From Istiophorus platypterus (taxonomy: Eukaryota > Chordata > Actinopteri > Istiophoriformes > Istiophoridae): a stretch of 64,000 nt of DNA. Within the stretch, counting starts at the first letter, position 1, and the number at the start of each line of letters is the position of its first letter. A program made the position numbers and the translations under genes. The stretch spans positions 27,373,527-27,437,526 of the forward strand of contig CM029121.1 in the NCBI GenBank assembly GCA_016859345.1, written 5' to 3'. Under the pieces are notes generated by a model. The model was given only the letters and a program-made list of their open reading frames with translations. It was not told where the DNA came from and did no database searches. Shown here one piece after another: positions 1 through 12,365 of the stretch.

Positions 1-689
1 CCCAAGCAGCTATAAAGTTAGAATTAGTTTCCACATTGTGTCAGTATGTAACAGTGTTTATAATTTTATAACATGTTGCCGCTTTTCACTGAAATGATAT
101 TTATACTCCCATTACTCTCGGACTTAGACATGTCGGTTAATACAAAATTCAGCCTGACGTGTTCGGTATCGTTGGAAACTTTATTTATTTAAGTAGTGAT
201 GATCACAGATGTTTTTTTTGGGGTCTGATCAAGGTCTGGATTAAGAATTCAGCCGAGAACCGAGAACGCCTTTCAGCCAGGATACTAGTTATATACCAGT
301 TTCACTCTTTACACTCTTATTGTATAAGGACACCCCGACACTGCCTCTTGTTCCAGGCAGCTGCTGCATTCAGTAGTTTTAGGGTCCTTGTTTTTTATTT
401 GACTTTTAATTTTCCATTTTCCATCTTATATTTTTTTACTTCACATTTTAGGGAAATAAGTTAATATCCTAACTACATTAATTAATTTTATAGCTACAGA
501 CATAGTTATGTATAATATTAAAAATATACACTTAAAATACAAAATAATCTAATTTAAAAATACAACACATTTCTAAAGATTTAGACAGTTGTTACGAACC
601 TTTTTGGCCTGTGAACTTTAAAAAAAAAGGATAAAAAATATCAGTCTTATCATATCAATGACTTGTTAATTGTTTAACATTTCCCATCT

Positions 690-1145
690 TAACTTCTCTG
701 ATTGTTTAATTTGAATAACATTTTCAAAGGTTTTACAAAAAACTCAATCCATAAAATAAAACATATTTCTCTATAAGAACTATCTCTATGAATCAAGTGA
801 CAACCCTTCAGGTTTACCTGGTGACCCTCTGGAGGGGCCCCGACCCCCAGGTTGGGAACCAGTGGACTAAAACCTCTACCTGTATATAAGGTAGTTAACA
901 GCAGCTCCACCTGGAGCAGCTCCAACAGTAAAACATTGCTGAAGCCTCCATGACTCAGGATCAATGATCTGTTCATGTAAAAGAGAATCAGAGACATTTT
1001 ACAGCAAAAGAAGAAATTTTGCAGATAATACTGCACTTTTACTTAGGTAGGAAGTTGAATGCAGGATTTTTGGTTTTAATGGTGTATTTCATCATTGCTA
1101 TACAAGTATTTTAACACAAGTGAAGGATCTGAATAATTATAATTG
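690..1145 (-). repeat. degenerate hAT-type non-autonomous element
   Basis: The block contains an internal segment (about 880-945) that is the reverse complement of a segment at about 33,891-33,965, including the phrase 'cagcagctccacctggagc'. Its right part has the degraded 'ctgcacttttactta' end typical of a very common teleost repeat. The sub-segment at about 800-870 ('gaggggccccgaccccca') recurs in inverted orientation at about 63,700-63,745. Boundaries are approximate and the family is assigned from memory of teleost repeats. Confidence 0.6.
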
Positions 1146-2476
1146 TCTGCTGCAGCATTAAGATTCTCCTTCACTGGAACTAAAGGACGAAAACCAGCAA
1201 AAACAGACCTAGAGCAGTACAGCAAAGTGTGCAGAGGATGTCCATATACTTTTGGCTACACAGTTCATCTCCTCAATGAAAACCTCTGAAGAACCAACAG
1301 GAAATTTGCCTCGACATCAACATCACTCTCCATGTCGGGAGGAACGCTTTTGGTTATTTCACGGTCGAGGAAACATTTTGCTCTACAGCTCGGAAAAGAA
1401 AATCAGATCCGACATTCATGCCCCCCCCTCGCCCCCCAGGATGAACAGTAATACCTTTGATGATGCCCTCAGTGATCCCCAGAGCTGCTAGCATGGCTGT
1501 GGTTCAACATCGTTTCAGCTTCTTCAATAACAGGAACAAAGACGCCCTCTCCTCCAGAATTTCCATCATAAATCACTTCAATCGCCGTCATTCGTTAATT
1601 AAAAGGTTTAATGAAATGTGAGCGCCGCGTTTTAAATAACATGAACACGGGTGAAAGAATGTAGCCTTAAAAATAAAACATGCAGTAGGGAACTCGTGAG
1701 CTACTGATGTTGGGAGTAGCTGTCATGAGCATATAAACACAAGTGACTGATAATCGGTTATGTTCTCAACCCCTTTACGTCGAAAATGAATTCACATTGT
1801 AAAGAGGCTCAAGAGGGGGAGAAGTGTCATTAGTTCTCTGCTCATACAACAGAGGAAGTTTGATCCACAACACGAAGAAAAGATGTCTTTCGTCTGATTG
1901 AAGTCATGTTTCACTGTACAAGAATGCATAAGGAGCACAGTTGTGACAGGATGGTGTAAAATGTGGTTTATTTTAGTAGTTTATTAAAACAAAAATCTGA
2001 TTTTTCCTTTCCACCTGGCTAAACAGTCACTTTAAAGGTTTTATCTGTCCGAGTCCCTGAAGGGAGCATCAGTGAAACATCAGGGGTCACGTTTGCTCCA
2101 GAAACCACCAACAGTCATCCTGTGATACTAGAATGATACAATCACCGAAGACCTTTAAAAAAAAAAAAAAAAATCTCCAGCGTTCACCATATTATGTTCT
2201 CTTCAATGCCAAAAGGCTGCTTCGGATAGAAAGATCAAATGAATCATTCACGTGTGTGTGCGCCTGCGCATTCTCATATTCACGTGGGAATCCTAAAATT
2301 AGACTAGAAGTGGGTAAAATTGGATTCATGTGGTTCTGAAGGGAAAGGCAGTGCTGTTCTTCTAAATTTTATTTTCAAATGAGAAGCCAGAGCCTGAGCT
2401 GCTCGGTAGAAGATGGAGTCAACACAGTGATGCTGTACTGGAGGGATCAGGGGTTGAGGTGCCAGGGGACGGACGA

Positions 2477-2752
2477 ATGGATGGATGGATGGATGGACAG
2501 TAGACTGATGATGGATGGATGGATGGATGGATGGATGGATGGATGGATGGATGGATGGACGGAGACTGGTGATGGACAGATGATGGACAGATGGATGGAT
2601 GGATGGACAGACGGACATTAGACTGATGATGGACAGACGGATGGATGGATGGATGGATGGATGGATGGACGGACGGACAGACAGTAGACTAATGATGGAC
2701 TGATGGGAGACAGATTGATGGATGGGTGGGTGGATGGACGGATGGATGAGTG
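2477..2752. repeat. (GGAT)n / (GGAC)n tetranucleotide array
   Basis: Three main blocks of tandem GGAT units, interrupted by GGAC variants and by short 'agactgatgatggac' spacers that themselves repeat about every 110-130 bp. This gives a nested higher-order pattern. Open frames on both strands here are by-products of the repeat. Confidence 0.9.
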
Positions 2753-3412
2753 AGCAGGTCGACTACTGTGTCATATACCATCAACTGTTGATTTAAAATC
2801 TTGACACTCTGATATGATGACTCTACATACAGACACATTTTCCCTGGTTAATCCAGCGACGGCCATGAAATCAACTTTTTTATGGTTTTTTTTTTCAGCT
2901 GGTGAATATTAATTATGTTCAGCACGAACTGAACAAACTGGCACCTGATGAGCATTTTGGGCTTGATGAATAATTGTGACGGCTTCATCAGCGGTTCATC
3001 AGCGCTGAACACGGCAGTTTTTTTCCAGAGTCTCTGTTGTTACTGGATTGTTTTCATCTGCTGGTTGCTGATTGGATCCTGATTAAATAATTAGGTTAAT
3101 TATCACTGATTATTCCAAACAGTGCCGCGATGAGACACGTGCTGCAGCTGAGTGACTGAGAGCAGGTAGCTGCTCTGGTAGCTCCTCTGGACTCCGGTCT
3201 GGACTCTGACTCCCTGACCAGTAGCTTGTTGAGATGCTGCTCTCTGAGGCGAATGTTTGCTGAGGATATCTGCCTCTTCTTAAAGCAATAAACAGGGGTT
3301 AAGACACCGGGGGACTTTTGTTGCATCTCTCTCTCCTGCTTTCTTGTTCTTTTCTCTACCATTTCTAATTAAGGAATAAAATGTTCAAAAAACATACTTG
3401 TCAACATCCCAG

Positions 3413-3414
<2 letters not shown>

Positions 3415-3453
<39 letters not shown>
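3415..3453. repeat. (AT)n microsatellite
   Basis: Uninterrupted alternating AT run of about 38 bp, followed by imperfect AT-rich sequence. Confidence 0.9.
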
Positions 3454-3455
<2 letters not shown>

Positions 3456-3969
3456 TATCCAAGATATATAATATACTTTAGCTGAGATGTCCTGATCTGA
3501 TCCCTAGTATCAAGGCCGAATCTGGTGCATTTTAATGGATCGGTGTCGTCAAATCAAGTCGAATTTTTCTCGTTTTGCTGAGGTTGACAAGACAGGGGAA
3601 ACACATTCTCCCTTTAAAGTTACATTCATAAATCAACAAAGGACCTTCAGTATTTGGATTGAGTAGCTCATGAGAAAATGAGGTTAAATGAGGTTATAGC
3701 TGTGTGTTTTTATTTTGTCAGATAAATATTTAATATGCATTTAGATACGGATTGGATCAGCAGAGAACCGATGTTAAGTCGGACTGGAATCAGGGCAAAA
3801 ACACATGTTTTTCCTATCACATTTAAGATCTCTGGAACAAGTCATGTTAGTAAAAAAGCAAAAGCAATACTTTCATCTCCCATGTAAAAGCTAAAAAGCT
3901 TCATAAACAGTTTCAATTTACTTCAGAATCATGAAGTTTATTCTTGAAGTACAAAGATTTATGTTTTAA

Positions 3970-4002
<33 letters not shown>

Positions 4003-5101
4003 CCTTTTAATTCGAATACACATACACACTCACTCATGCATCTAAACACAAACAAGAAGTGATACCTGGTTATTCCACTTTTTGGCAAAACACAAGCTGA
4101 AGCCTACAGACACAAGAGTTGTGTAAATATCTGAGACATGAGGAGATTTTGACTGGTAAAAGCCACCTAATGTTCTGTGTAACAACATTGTTTGGATTGT
4201 ATGTGAGTCCCTATAAGCCCCTATAAGTTGCGGAGTCCACCAGGGTACACTTCTGAGACCTCTGTGTATTCTTTGAGTCATCCACATAAGAGTTACACGG
4301 AATCGTTTTCCCTTGAAGTCAACCTCACCAACTTGTTCTGTTAACCAGCTGTCTGGCTCATATAAGCCAAAGACCTGAATCCCAGGAATTTCCCTGATAT
4401 TCAAAGTCACAGATCCTCATTGTGTGCATCAGGACTTGGGCACTGTTGCTTACAAACGTTTTTGATTTGGACATAAATCTGTCAGGAAGCTTGTCAATTT
4501 AGTCTTAAGTTTTAGAGACACCAAATTGTCTTCAGCTGCAATACTCTTCCAAGTCATAAGTCTGGTGATATTTCGTATTATTATCAACAAAGGCTGAGAA
4601 GAGCAATGGACGTCTCCTACCGACGTATCCTATCTGGGCATCCACAGCCTGATAGATCTGATTCCTCTGAGCCACGGATGCTCCATTGGTTCAATAAACA
4701 ATTAAAAACATGTGATCACAGTGATTCGCACTGTTGCACTTGGTCACATGTTCCTTCATCTCCTTGACAACGCACACAGAAACACACACACACACTATTT
4801 TGCTTTCGGTATTTCCACTGAATCTGTTGACTCCAAGTAACGCCTCGTCTTCTTGGCCTTGGTTGCCAAGCAGCTAACTTGCACATGCGCCACAGGACTA
4901 CATTCTACCTAGATGCTATCAGGTGTCGAACGGGGTGTAAACAAACTAAAGTACTGGGCCTTGATAAAGTCACGACGTCATCAACATAAAAAAGCCTCCC
5001 GATCCGCTGCCTGATGACTGACAGCTTATTATTCCAGTTTTTACGTGCAGGGTGGGGAATGTGCCCCATGCACAGCGTTTCATAAACCACCATAAACTCA
5101 C

Positions 5102-5164
5102 CTGCGTACGACCAGTCGATGTCTTCCGAGAACTTGCGTTGATTCCTGTAGGCGTATCCTTCAG
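5102..5164 (-). CDS. ptprz1: ptprz1 exon 2 (start of mature receptor tyrosine phosphatase zeta)
   Basis: A 63-nt exon on the minus strand, bounded by a good acceptor (tctcttacag, AG at 5,166-5,165) and a consensus donor (GTGAGT from 5,101). With the single base carried over from exon 1 it reads AEGYAYRNQRKFSEDIDWSYAG-. This matches the family signature just after the signal peptide of PTPRZ1 (human: YYRQQRK...EEIGWSYTG), ahead of the carbonic-anhydrase-like domain. It fits PTPRZ better than its paralogue PTPRG. The protein is a type I membrane receptor phosphatase and chondroitin-sulfate proteoglycan of glia and neural precursors that binds contactins and pleiotrophin. Both ends are phase 1, matching exon 1 exactly. 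The carbonic-anhydrase, fibronectin and phosphatase exons are outside the window. Which teleost co-orthologue (ptprz1a or ptprz1b) this is cannot be decided here. Confidence 0.85.
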
Positions 5165-6649
5165 CTGTAAGAGAGACAGAAAGAGAAAGACGGTAGTTTA
5201 AACACATATTCATATGGATGGATAATGAATTAATTGTGATACAGGACATTGCATTTTCTTTAAACTGTCTTTGACGAGGCCTGTAAATCCATAAAAACCT
5301 TTTTATTTCTGAAACAACACAATATCTTATTTAAATTTTTTTTAAAATTGAGTCTTTTTAAAGAAAAAAATAAAAAATTTTGAAATTTAAATGACAGAAG
5401 GGATAGATTTTTATGGTTAAAAAAAAAGTAAATAAAGTCAATAAAACTATCACATTGAGCTACTCCTTAGCCTTCAACCTATACATACAGGCAGAAGTGA
5501 TTCATTCTATTCATCCCGTTAAAAAACCACCATGCAAGATGAACTTCACAGATTGTAGCTTCGGGTGCTGTCAGGGTGTAAAAGTGTCCTTTTAAATTCC
5601 TGCGCTGACAGATGCATCAGTGGTTTGGATGTTAATGGTTTTTATGGTTTTCCTTGTTTCCTTGTTTGTTAATATTGGTTTGATTTTTTCTTTTTTTTTT
5701 CTTTTGGTTTGCTGCCTCACACAAAATCGGCGCTGAGTTTTCACTGAACAGCTGCCAAACACAACCACAAACACCAGCGCGTACATTCGGCCGCCCTGCA
5801 GCTGGAAACGGCCACAGGCTCCGGTCGAATCAGACGGTGGAACAGAGAGAGTCAGTGAGTCACTTAGAATAACTATATAAAAACACTGACCCTGCTTGTC
5901 ATGTTGAGTTTTTCTTCATCTGCTGGTAAAACTATTTAAAGCCCCCTTAGGCTGTCAAGTCTCAGTTGCTTAAAAATTGACATGGGTCAGTGATGAGCTG
6001 AACCCTTTGGCCCCTTTGGTGTCACTCGGATCCATATTTGGGCCAAATCGGGCAACCATGGGGGCCAGATATGACCACAAAGGCGTATCATACTTTCAAT
6101 ATCTAGAAGTGCCCATCCTCTGAATAGAATGACTGAGAATTTGAAAATCCAATAAAACAACAAAAAAGCCACTAATTGCAGCCTAATAAGTGAACCACCA
6201 AGCTGATTTCTGACAACTCCAACACAATGTCAACTAAATCCAATCCGATGTGTAATAACAACAAGCTGACTATTGTTAATTAGTTAAAGATGTAAGTAGG
6301 AATGTAAGTGAACTAGTAATGTTGATTCATTCCATTCTAGTAAACAAGTTCACGGTCCCTGCTGATGTTTCTCAGTGCTCCTCCTGCTGTGACAAAATGA
6401 TCCTAGTTTAAAACAGTGACAGAAGGGACCCACATGGCCAAGATGGATCCAAGTTTTACCAAAGTTCCAGCACCTTCCTCGTGGGAACCACAGTATTTCA
6501 TGGTTCCACAGTCCAATTTGACTTTAACATAAGAGCAACCACCAAAAACTGAGAGTCAAAGTCAGAGCTGAGATGTGTTCAGAAGCTCCAGGGAGACCTG
6601 TCGACTTTGCTCTAGAAATACAAAGTTAACCAGCTCAGCTCTCAGGAGT

Positions 6650-6835
6650 CGACGGGCTTTTATGTCTTTATTAGGGAGTCAACGGTAGAAAGAAGATAGA
6701 ATATAAGGGGGAGAAAGAGACGAGGGATGACGTGATGAAGACCCCTGCCAACCCCCCCAGCTGAACTCGACACTGGGACGAGTCAGTTCATGGTCAGCGC
6801 CTAAACCCAAAGTAATGAGGATGCCCCAAGGAGAG
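6650..6835. repeat. SINE-like dispersed teleost repeat (fragment)
   Basis: The segment with 'gggagtcaac', 'agacccctgccaaccccc' and 'cagttcatggtcagcgcc' resembles a common teleost repeat whose tail imitates a tRNA-derived 'gggac...ggtcggcgcc' block. Assigned from memory; boundaries are uncertain. Confidence 0.4.
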
Positions 6836-7280
6836 GCACCTGTGAGGTCAAGTTCACTTGACCGACAGATGTAGAAACCTATTGCAACATAGAGCGTTTT
6901 TGAAGGATGCCACGTTTAACAGGCTCATTCTGTGTTAAGACCTAATCCAAGCTCTACCAACTCGATTTTTTGTTTGATACCCCTCTTACGACCTGATGAC
7001 GTCTAGAGGTTGAAACGCGATGTCCTGACAAAAGACTTGTCCTCTGTGCTGCAAGTGTTGCCGGAGTTTTGGAACTTTTCAGACATTTTCCCTTCTGTTT
7101 GCACCTCGGAAGTAGGCGACATGTCAGGGATCCCAACGCTGCTCCACCTTTTGTTCACGGTTCATATTTTTGGCTCAAAACAAGAAAACAACAGAACCAG
7201 TGGTAATCAAATTAGCCCAAACTCACAAGCACTACAGCCATTCTTCTGCAGGACTACATGAACTGATGCCTTCTCCGCAT

Positions 7281-7325
7281 CATCGGAGGCATCGGAGGCA
7301 TCGGAGGCATCGGAGGCATCGGAGG
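7281..7325. repeat. 9-bp minisatellite, 5 copies
   Basis: Five perfect head-to-tail copies of CATCGGAGG. Confidence 0.95.
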
Positions 7326-7628
7326 CCTCCCTCCCCAACTTACTGAGTTCCCCTGGACCCCTCTGACTAACCGGGACCAGTCCGGCTCTCAGTCATGCTC
7401 ATAATGAGATCCTGTCAGGAGGCCACACCATCAACCTGCGCTGCTGTCCAGGCGTCTGTCACGTTAATGAAGTGGAGTCGTTAGAGAACAACACCTCATT
7501 AACATCACAGAGCGCCGAGCGCCCCCACCAAGAGACAAGGGGGGCAGAGGTCACGCCACACGTAGAGGAAGTAGAGAGACGTGATGAGGTGTGTGTTTAT
7601 ATACAGTCACATTACTGAGGAAAAACAA

Positions 7629-7675
7629 ATGTTGGGAATTCATTGCTGGAATTCCATCCAAGACATTCCCAACAT
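7629..7675. repeat. short inverted repeat / potential hairpin
   Basis: ATGTTGGGAAT (7,629-7,639) is perfectly complementary to ATTCCCAACAT (7,665-7,675), with a 25-nt spacer containing 'ggaattcc'-like inner symmetry. It may be an end-fragment of a foldback element. No function is implied. Confidence 0.7.
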
Positions 7676-10174
7676 GTAGGTACATGTTATTACAGAGGAG
7701 AAGTGCCCTAGGGCGTGATCATGTGTAAAGGTTTTCTCAAGCACGTTCCTACATCAAATTTAATGGACAGCTGCTGAGATTCATAGAAGACAGCTGCCAT
7801 CGAAATACACTCCACCTCCCGGGGAAGGGGATTGATTTCTCAGGAGTCAGGTGAATAATTTTAAAAGCTTTTTTTTCCGAAGACAGCCAATCACAGTAAA
7901 GGAGAAACTGGATTATGTTTCTTGGTAACAATTACACATGTGGAGAAAGATCCTTTAGGAGTAGCTATAAGCATTGAACGAGTGTGTTGCACCCTTTTGT
8001 AAGGATGGTTACCACCGTCCTGTATCAGCATGGGCTGTTATCATCAAGGGAAACTCCCAATTAATTTATAAAGTTTAGGGTCCTCCCTGAGGTTAAACAT
8101 TTGCTAAACATGCTGCAGCTCCAGTGATCACAGTATTGGAAGGAGGTCTGGTGGGTGCACTTCTTTCTAACTCCACACCCCCCAGATATTTTCTTTTACT
8201 TTTCAGGCTTGTGGTCTTCAGACCCAACCAACGAGAATTTATTAGCCTTTGTACAGCTCCCTCTGGAGACATTCAAGACTTTATACTACTTTTTTGGCTG
8301 GACTGGAACAGCTGGGGAAGCCCCATAAACACAAATGTCCGTGACTGACTGACCGATAAAGTTACATGGCTGGTGCCACATGACTAAGGGCTGAAGTTAC
8401 ATGCGGTTTGTCATGATGTTCTTCAACCAATCAAGGTACAAGCTAAGATATACAGTCATAAGACAGTGAGGCGCCAAGATGACGACAAAAGCCACAGAAC
8501 CAGCTTCAACAAGACAGTGCACATACAATGCAAACGAACAGGGGGAAGCAAAACATGAATCCTGCACAGGAAGTCACAATTTCGTCACTGTGACCGACTT
8601 TAAACCAGGAATATCATCCCATCAGAGATGCCTCGGAGTGTTTGAGGCCCCCTTTTCATCCAGATTAAATTTCATGACTCATCCTGGCCGGGGTCTGCTG
8701 TCCAGTATTAGGTCCACAGTAAATTAGGAGAGGAGTTGTCCCGCTGTGCAGCGAGCCCTGGATGATAGCGGGCTAATCCAAGATTACATGTTTGACAATC
8801 CGAAGGGGGGGTGGGGGGGGGGGGGGTCAGCCGCAGGGCAGCAACTTCATAAAGGATGTAAAGTTCTCATGTAAAGCAGGTGTTTTCCACGCAGACTACT
8901 GGTAATCTGACCGCTTTACGATAAGAGTGGCTGCCCTAGATTAAATGTTTGAATAAACCAGGAGATCGGAGTCACTTTGACAGCTGGGATCTGACTGGGG
9001 TTTAAGACTTCCGAAACCAAAACGGTTTCTCTGGCTCCTTCTCACTTGAGTGTTTCTGATCCTACGCAACGTCCCCTAAGACTTAACTGTGCGTTAGAAC
9101 TTTTCTACCTTATTACCCTCAAAACCACTGCTTCCCCCCTGTATTAAAATTAATCATACCACAGAATGACTGGCTCAAGTTTCTACCCCTTTTCAGTATT
9201 TAGTCAGTTCACGGACACCATCGCTGGCCGCCTGTCGCCCGCTGCCTGCTGTTTGAGCCGGGCCATGGGCCATGGGCCAGTAACAGTGCACAGTGGGGCG
9301 CAAAGTCGCTGCTTCTGAGGACGGGTTTTACCCACGTAACCTACAGGGGAAAGACGCCAAGCGACTGTCAGAGGAAAGACGGCAACTGCAGAATGTTTCG
9401 CAGGCAAACCCAGCCCCCCCCCCAAGAGAATAAAGCCTTTCTTGTTCTCTGGTGGAACATCGCAGGTTGGTCCGGTCATCCTTTTCATTTTAGTCAAAGT
9501 GTGGAAAGTTAAATCCCTGAATCTAAAGAAGGTTGTTATCTCAAAACATATCCAGCAGAGGAGACTCCAGCATTCTGATTCTGAGGGGGAAAAAAAAAAG
9601 ACCGGCAGAGCGCCAAGGTGGAACTAAACCCCCCGATGAGGCAGAAACTCACTTCCTGCCACTTTTCCCATGAATCATTGCATGACCAGAGAGTGTATGT
9701 GATTTGCTGCAATGCATTCCAGCTGGGTTACAGCCCTCGCTGCAGCCGCTGCAGCTCGTTTTCCCTCCGGGAGCAGCCATAAAAGAAACAATCGGGGCCG
9801 TTCGTCTTCCCTGTCCCCGGAGCTCCTTTGCAGCCGCGTCGCCCTGGTGGCGTTATTCACTCCGCCGCTTTCACTCCAACACTCGGGCTGTGGCAGGGTC
9901 ACGGCCTCTGGTTCAAAGGTCAAAGGGCAGAAGTTCAAGCAACAAGAGGCAGCTTTTTTTCCCCACGCCCACAGTGACGAGAGGATGTTTCTGCATCGCC
10001 GACGGCTGAGGATGGAGGTCGAGCGTCTTTCACTCCGACGCCAGAGAAAAAAATACCAGCTCAACTGCTACTGCAAATATTGTCGTGAAATTTATGTTCA
10101 GTGTCTACAAGTGACGATCACTAACAATTTTGGTTCCTGGTATTTAGTACAATGCTGTTTTTTCACACGCTGAT

Positions 10175-10410
10175 TCTGGTAAAAATGGTGAAGCACAGCT
10201 GGGGGCCGACGGGAACGTGGTTACGTCTGGAGGCATCTCTGCTCAAAAACCAAACATTTGGACAAACTAAAACCTGACGATGGCGACTAGATGAAAAATG
10301 GAAGGGGCCACCAAAGTGTTTATAATTCATCCTGAGGAGAGCGTGAATGTTTGTGCCAAATTTCACAGCGGAACATCCAGTATTTGTCAAGGTACTTCAG
10401 TCTGGGCCGC
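10175..10410 (+). repeat. dispersed teleost repeat ('aattcatcctgag' family), copy 1
   Basis: Contains the family phrases 'ggacaaactaaaacctgac', 'gatggcg-ctagatg', 'ataattcatcctgag' and 'gaatgtttgtgccaaattt'. The same phrases recur at 12,265-12,365, 17,490-17,705 (inverted) and 59,125-59,460. This marks it as an interspersed element rather than part of ptprz1. The autonomous parent family is not known to me. Confidence 0.7.
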
Positions 10411-10658
10411 GGCGGCAAACCAGCCGACCCCACGACCGCATCAGACGGTAGAGACTAGACACACAAAGACCAAAGGAGAGAATCCATCAACGACCCCCCC
10501 ACCGCCCCCGGGGCAGTCAGGTGAGATCAGGACAGTCAGGAAGCGCTGAGCTCCGACTCTGTTAAGGTGGAAATAGAAACCAGACGGTGTAAACAGCAGC
10601 TCTGACATGAAACACCTGCCTGCTCCCGACATCACCACAGCTCTGTAACTACCCAAAA

Positions 10659-10676
10659 GTGTGTGTGTGTGTGTGT
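10659..10676. repeat. (GT)9 microsatellite
   Basis: Nine uninterrupted GT units. Confidence 0.9.
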
Positions 10677-11560
10677 CAAGTTTATAAGGAAAACCTTTCA
10701 ATGTGAGGATGTTTTGGACGATTGTATTTTTTTATTTTTTATTTCCTTAATTAGGAGATTCAATTACAGGTTTACACCCTCATTCTAATCCTTGTTGTAA
10801 TATGTGTACAGTCACTTGTATTAGTATGTGCTCAGTCGGGTGCAGTGTTCATTGTTAGCAGGATAATTATCAACGTATTATGTTTGGTGAGGTGACAAAG
10901 ACCTTGACCTTTGACCTTTTGACCAATAAAGGAATCGCTTCACCTGAGTGGATGGCCTTGCCAGATTCAGAGAAATGTCCTCAGGGCGTCTCTGAGACAT
11001 CGCGTTCACAAGAAAAAAAAAAAAGGGGCTGGATGGACGGACCCCCCCACCCCCCACAGCGGCGACACAATATCTGACCTGCTTTTTTGATTAGGATCCA
11101 TATAATGGTGGGGCGGCGGCGGTGGGGAGCGATGAGTTACAAAAAAATCAAGGTAAATAACACGAAAAAGAACTTTCAAGGGTCTATAGTTATCACTCAG
11201 CCATTTCTTTTGTTGATGAATTTAATTTTTTTTTGGTAGGAAGACGCCTGCCGCTGGGGGGGTGGGAATCTTTGTGCCGTCGGCAGGTGGTCTGTCGCCC
11301 CTTAGGGGGGCAAATTTCCCATCACTGACGCTCTGATGTGGAATTATTGGTGTAATGAAACAATCGATGAGGAGAAAAAGGCTTCGTTTTTTTTTCTTTT
11401 TCTGAAGGAGCGAACTCAGGAGCAAGAATGGCCGAGGAGAGAAAAGCTGATTTAAGATGAACGGAGAGAAGGAAGTGAAGATGGGAGGCCGATGAGGAGG
11501 AGAGAGGGCGGCTGAGGGGGGGTGTAATTCAGGTCTTGAGTACAGAAAGGAGGAGGAGGG

Positions 11561-11590
11561 TGTGTGTGTGTGTGTGTGTGGGGGGGGGGG
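11561..11590. repeat. (TG)10 plus G-run
   Basis: Ten TG units followed directly by a run of ten G. Confidence 0.9.
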
Positions 11591-12264
11591 CACATGCTTA
11601 TGTTCTACTGGAAAAGAGTGAATGAGTAGAAAAGCCTCTATGGGGAACTCTTGCTCAGCGTCCGTACGGAGAGAAAAAGACCACAACTGTGTCAGTGTGT
11701 TTATTCAGCGGAGAGTGGCCGGCTCGGCGCTCCGGTCTGTGGGAGTCCCGCTGCCTCCAGCCGGACGCTGAATAAGAGGATTAGCCGAGCCCTGGGAGAG
11801 CCAGGAACGTCCACAGGCTGTGGGGGTGAGAACCGGTGCCCACGCCAGAATGTGTGGCACCCCCCCCAAAACATCCACCCGAATCCCTGCCCCTCCGGCT
11901 CCTGATGCCAGGGGTGGGGGTCGGGGGGTGCAGGGGGGGCCGGGCATGAGGAGGGAGGGGGTTCGGTTTGATTAATACCAACCGCTAAGACGGGGAGGGT
12001 GCAGCACGTTAGCCTGGGGACAGGCTGGGGTTTTACTTCCTGCGGCACCGTACCAGCAAGGTCCGCCATGTTTTGGCGTCAGTTCATTTCCCTCCCTCAA
12101 TCCAGGAAGCCTTTTTTACATACCGCCCCTGCAGATAGGCAAACCGTTACCCCGGCACAACAAGCTGATACGTATCGTATGATTGGACAAATGTGCAGCA
12201 GGAAGGAGGTTGTATTGGCCTGATAGTCAACCTGAGCTGGCATTTCGCTTCCCTGCCCCGGTGT

Positions 12265-12365
12265 GGCTCGTCTTGCATCGACGAGTTGATGGAAAGTTCG
12301 TCAGGCATTAAATTTTGACCCGATGACGGCGCTAGATGGTCACAAGGATCATGAAAAGTCACTGC
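12265..12365 (+). repeat. dispersed 'aattcatcctgag' family, copy 2 (fragment)
   Basis: Contains 'ttaaattttgacccgatgac', 'ggcgctagatgg' and 'cacaaggatcatgaaaag', the interior phrases of the repeat also seen at 10.2 kb and 59.2 kb. Confidence 0.55.

Larger units (their letters stand above)
1..5101 (-). other. ptprz1: ptprz1 intron 2 (partial), no exon seen
   Basis: This stretch lies 3' of ptprz1 exon 2 on the minus strand. I looked for the next exon, which should start the carbonic-anhydrase-like domain, and did not find it, so exon 3 should lie beyond the left edge. The stretch contains a degenerate hAT-type repeat near 0.7-1.1 kb, a GGAT tetranucleotide array at 2.5-2.75 kb and an AT microsatellite near 3.4 kb. 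The rest is AT-rich sequence with no recognisable gene. Small open frames here, such as one at 4,042-4,410 on the minus strand, have no family signature I know. Confidence 0.7.

Noticed and set aside
4042..4410. 122-codon minus-strand open frame
   Set aside because: Looks protein-like in places (GEVDFKGKRFRVTLMWM) but matches no family I know and is not the expected ptprz1 exon 3. It may be part of an old transposon.
5045..5101. Extension of ptprz1 exon 2 past the donor (frame reads on as ...GEFMVVYETL)
   Set aside because: A consensus GTGAGT donor sits exactly where PTPRZ1 exon 2 should end, and the read-through does not resemble the carbonic-anhydrase-like domain.
7281..7325. Possible CRISPR-like array
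   Set aside because: Perfect 9-bp units without spacers in vertebrate DNA; a minisatellite.
9675..10173. Overlapping 101-153-codon frames on both strands
   Set aside because: Alanine/arginine-rich translations of a GC-rich intronic block, with no splice sites or homology signal.
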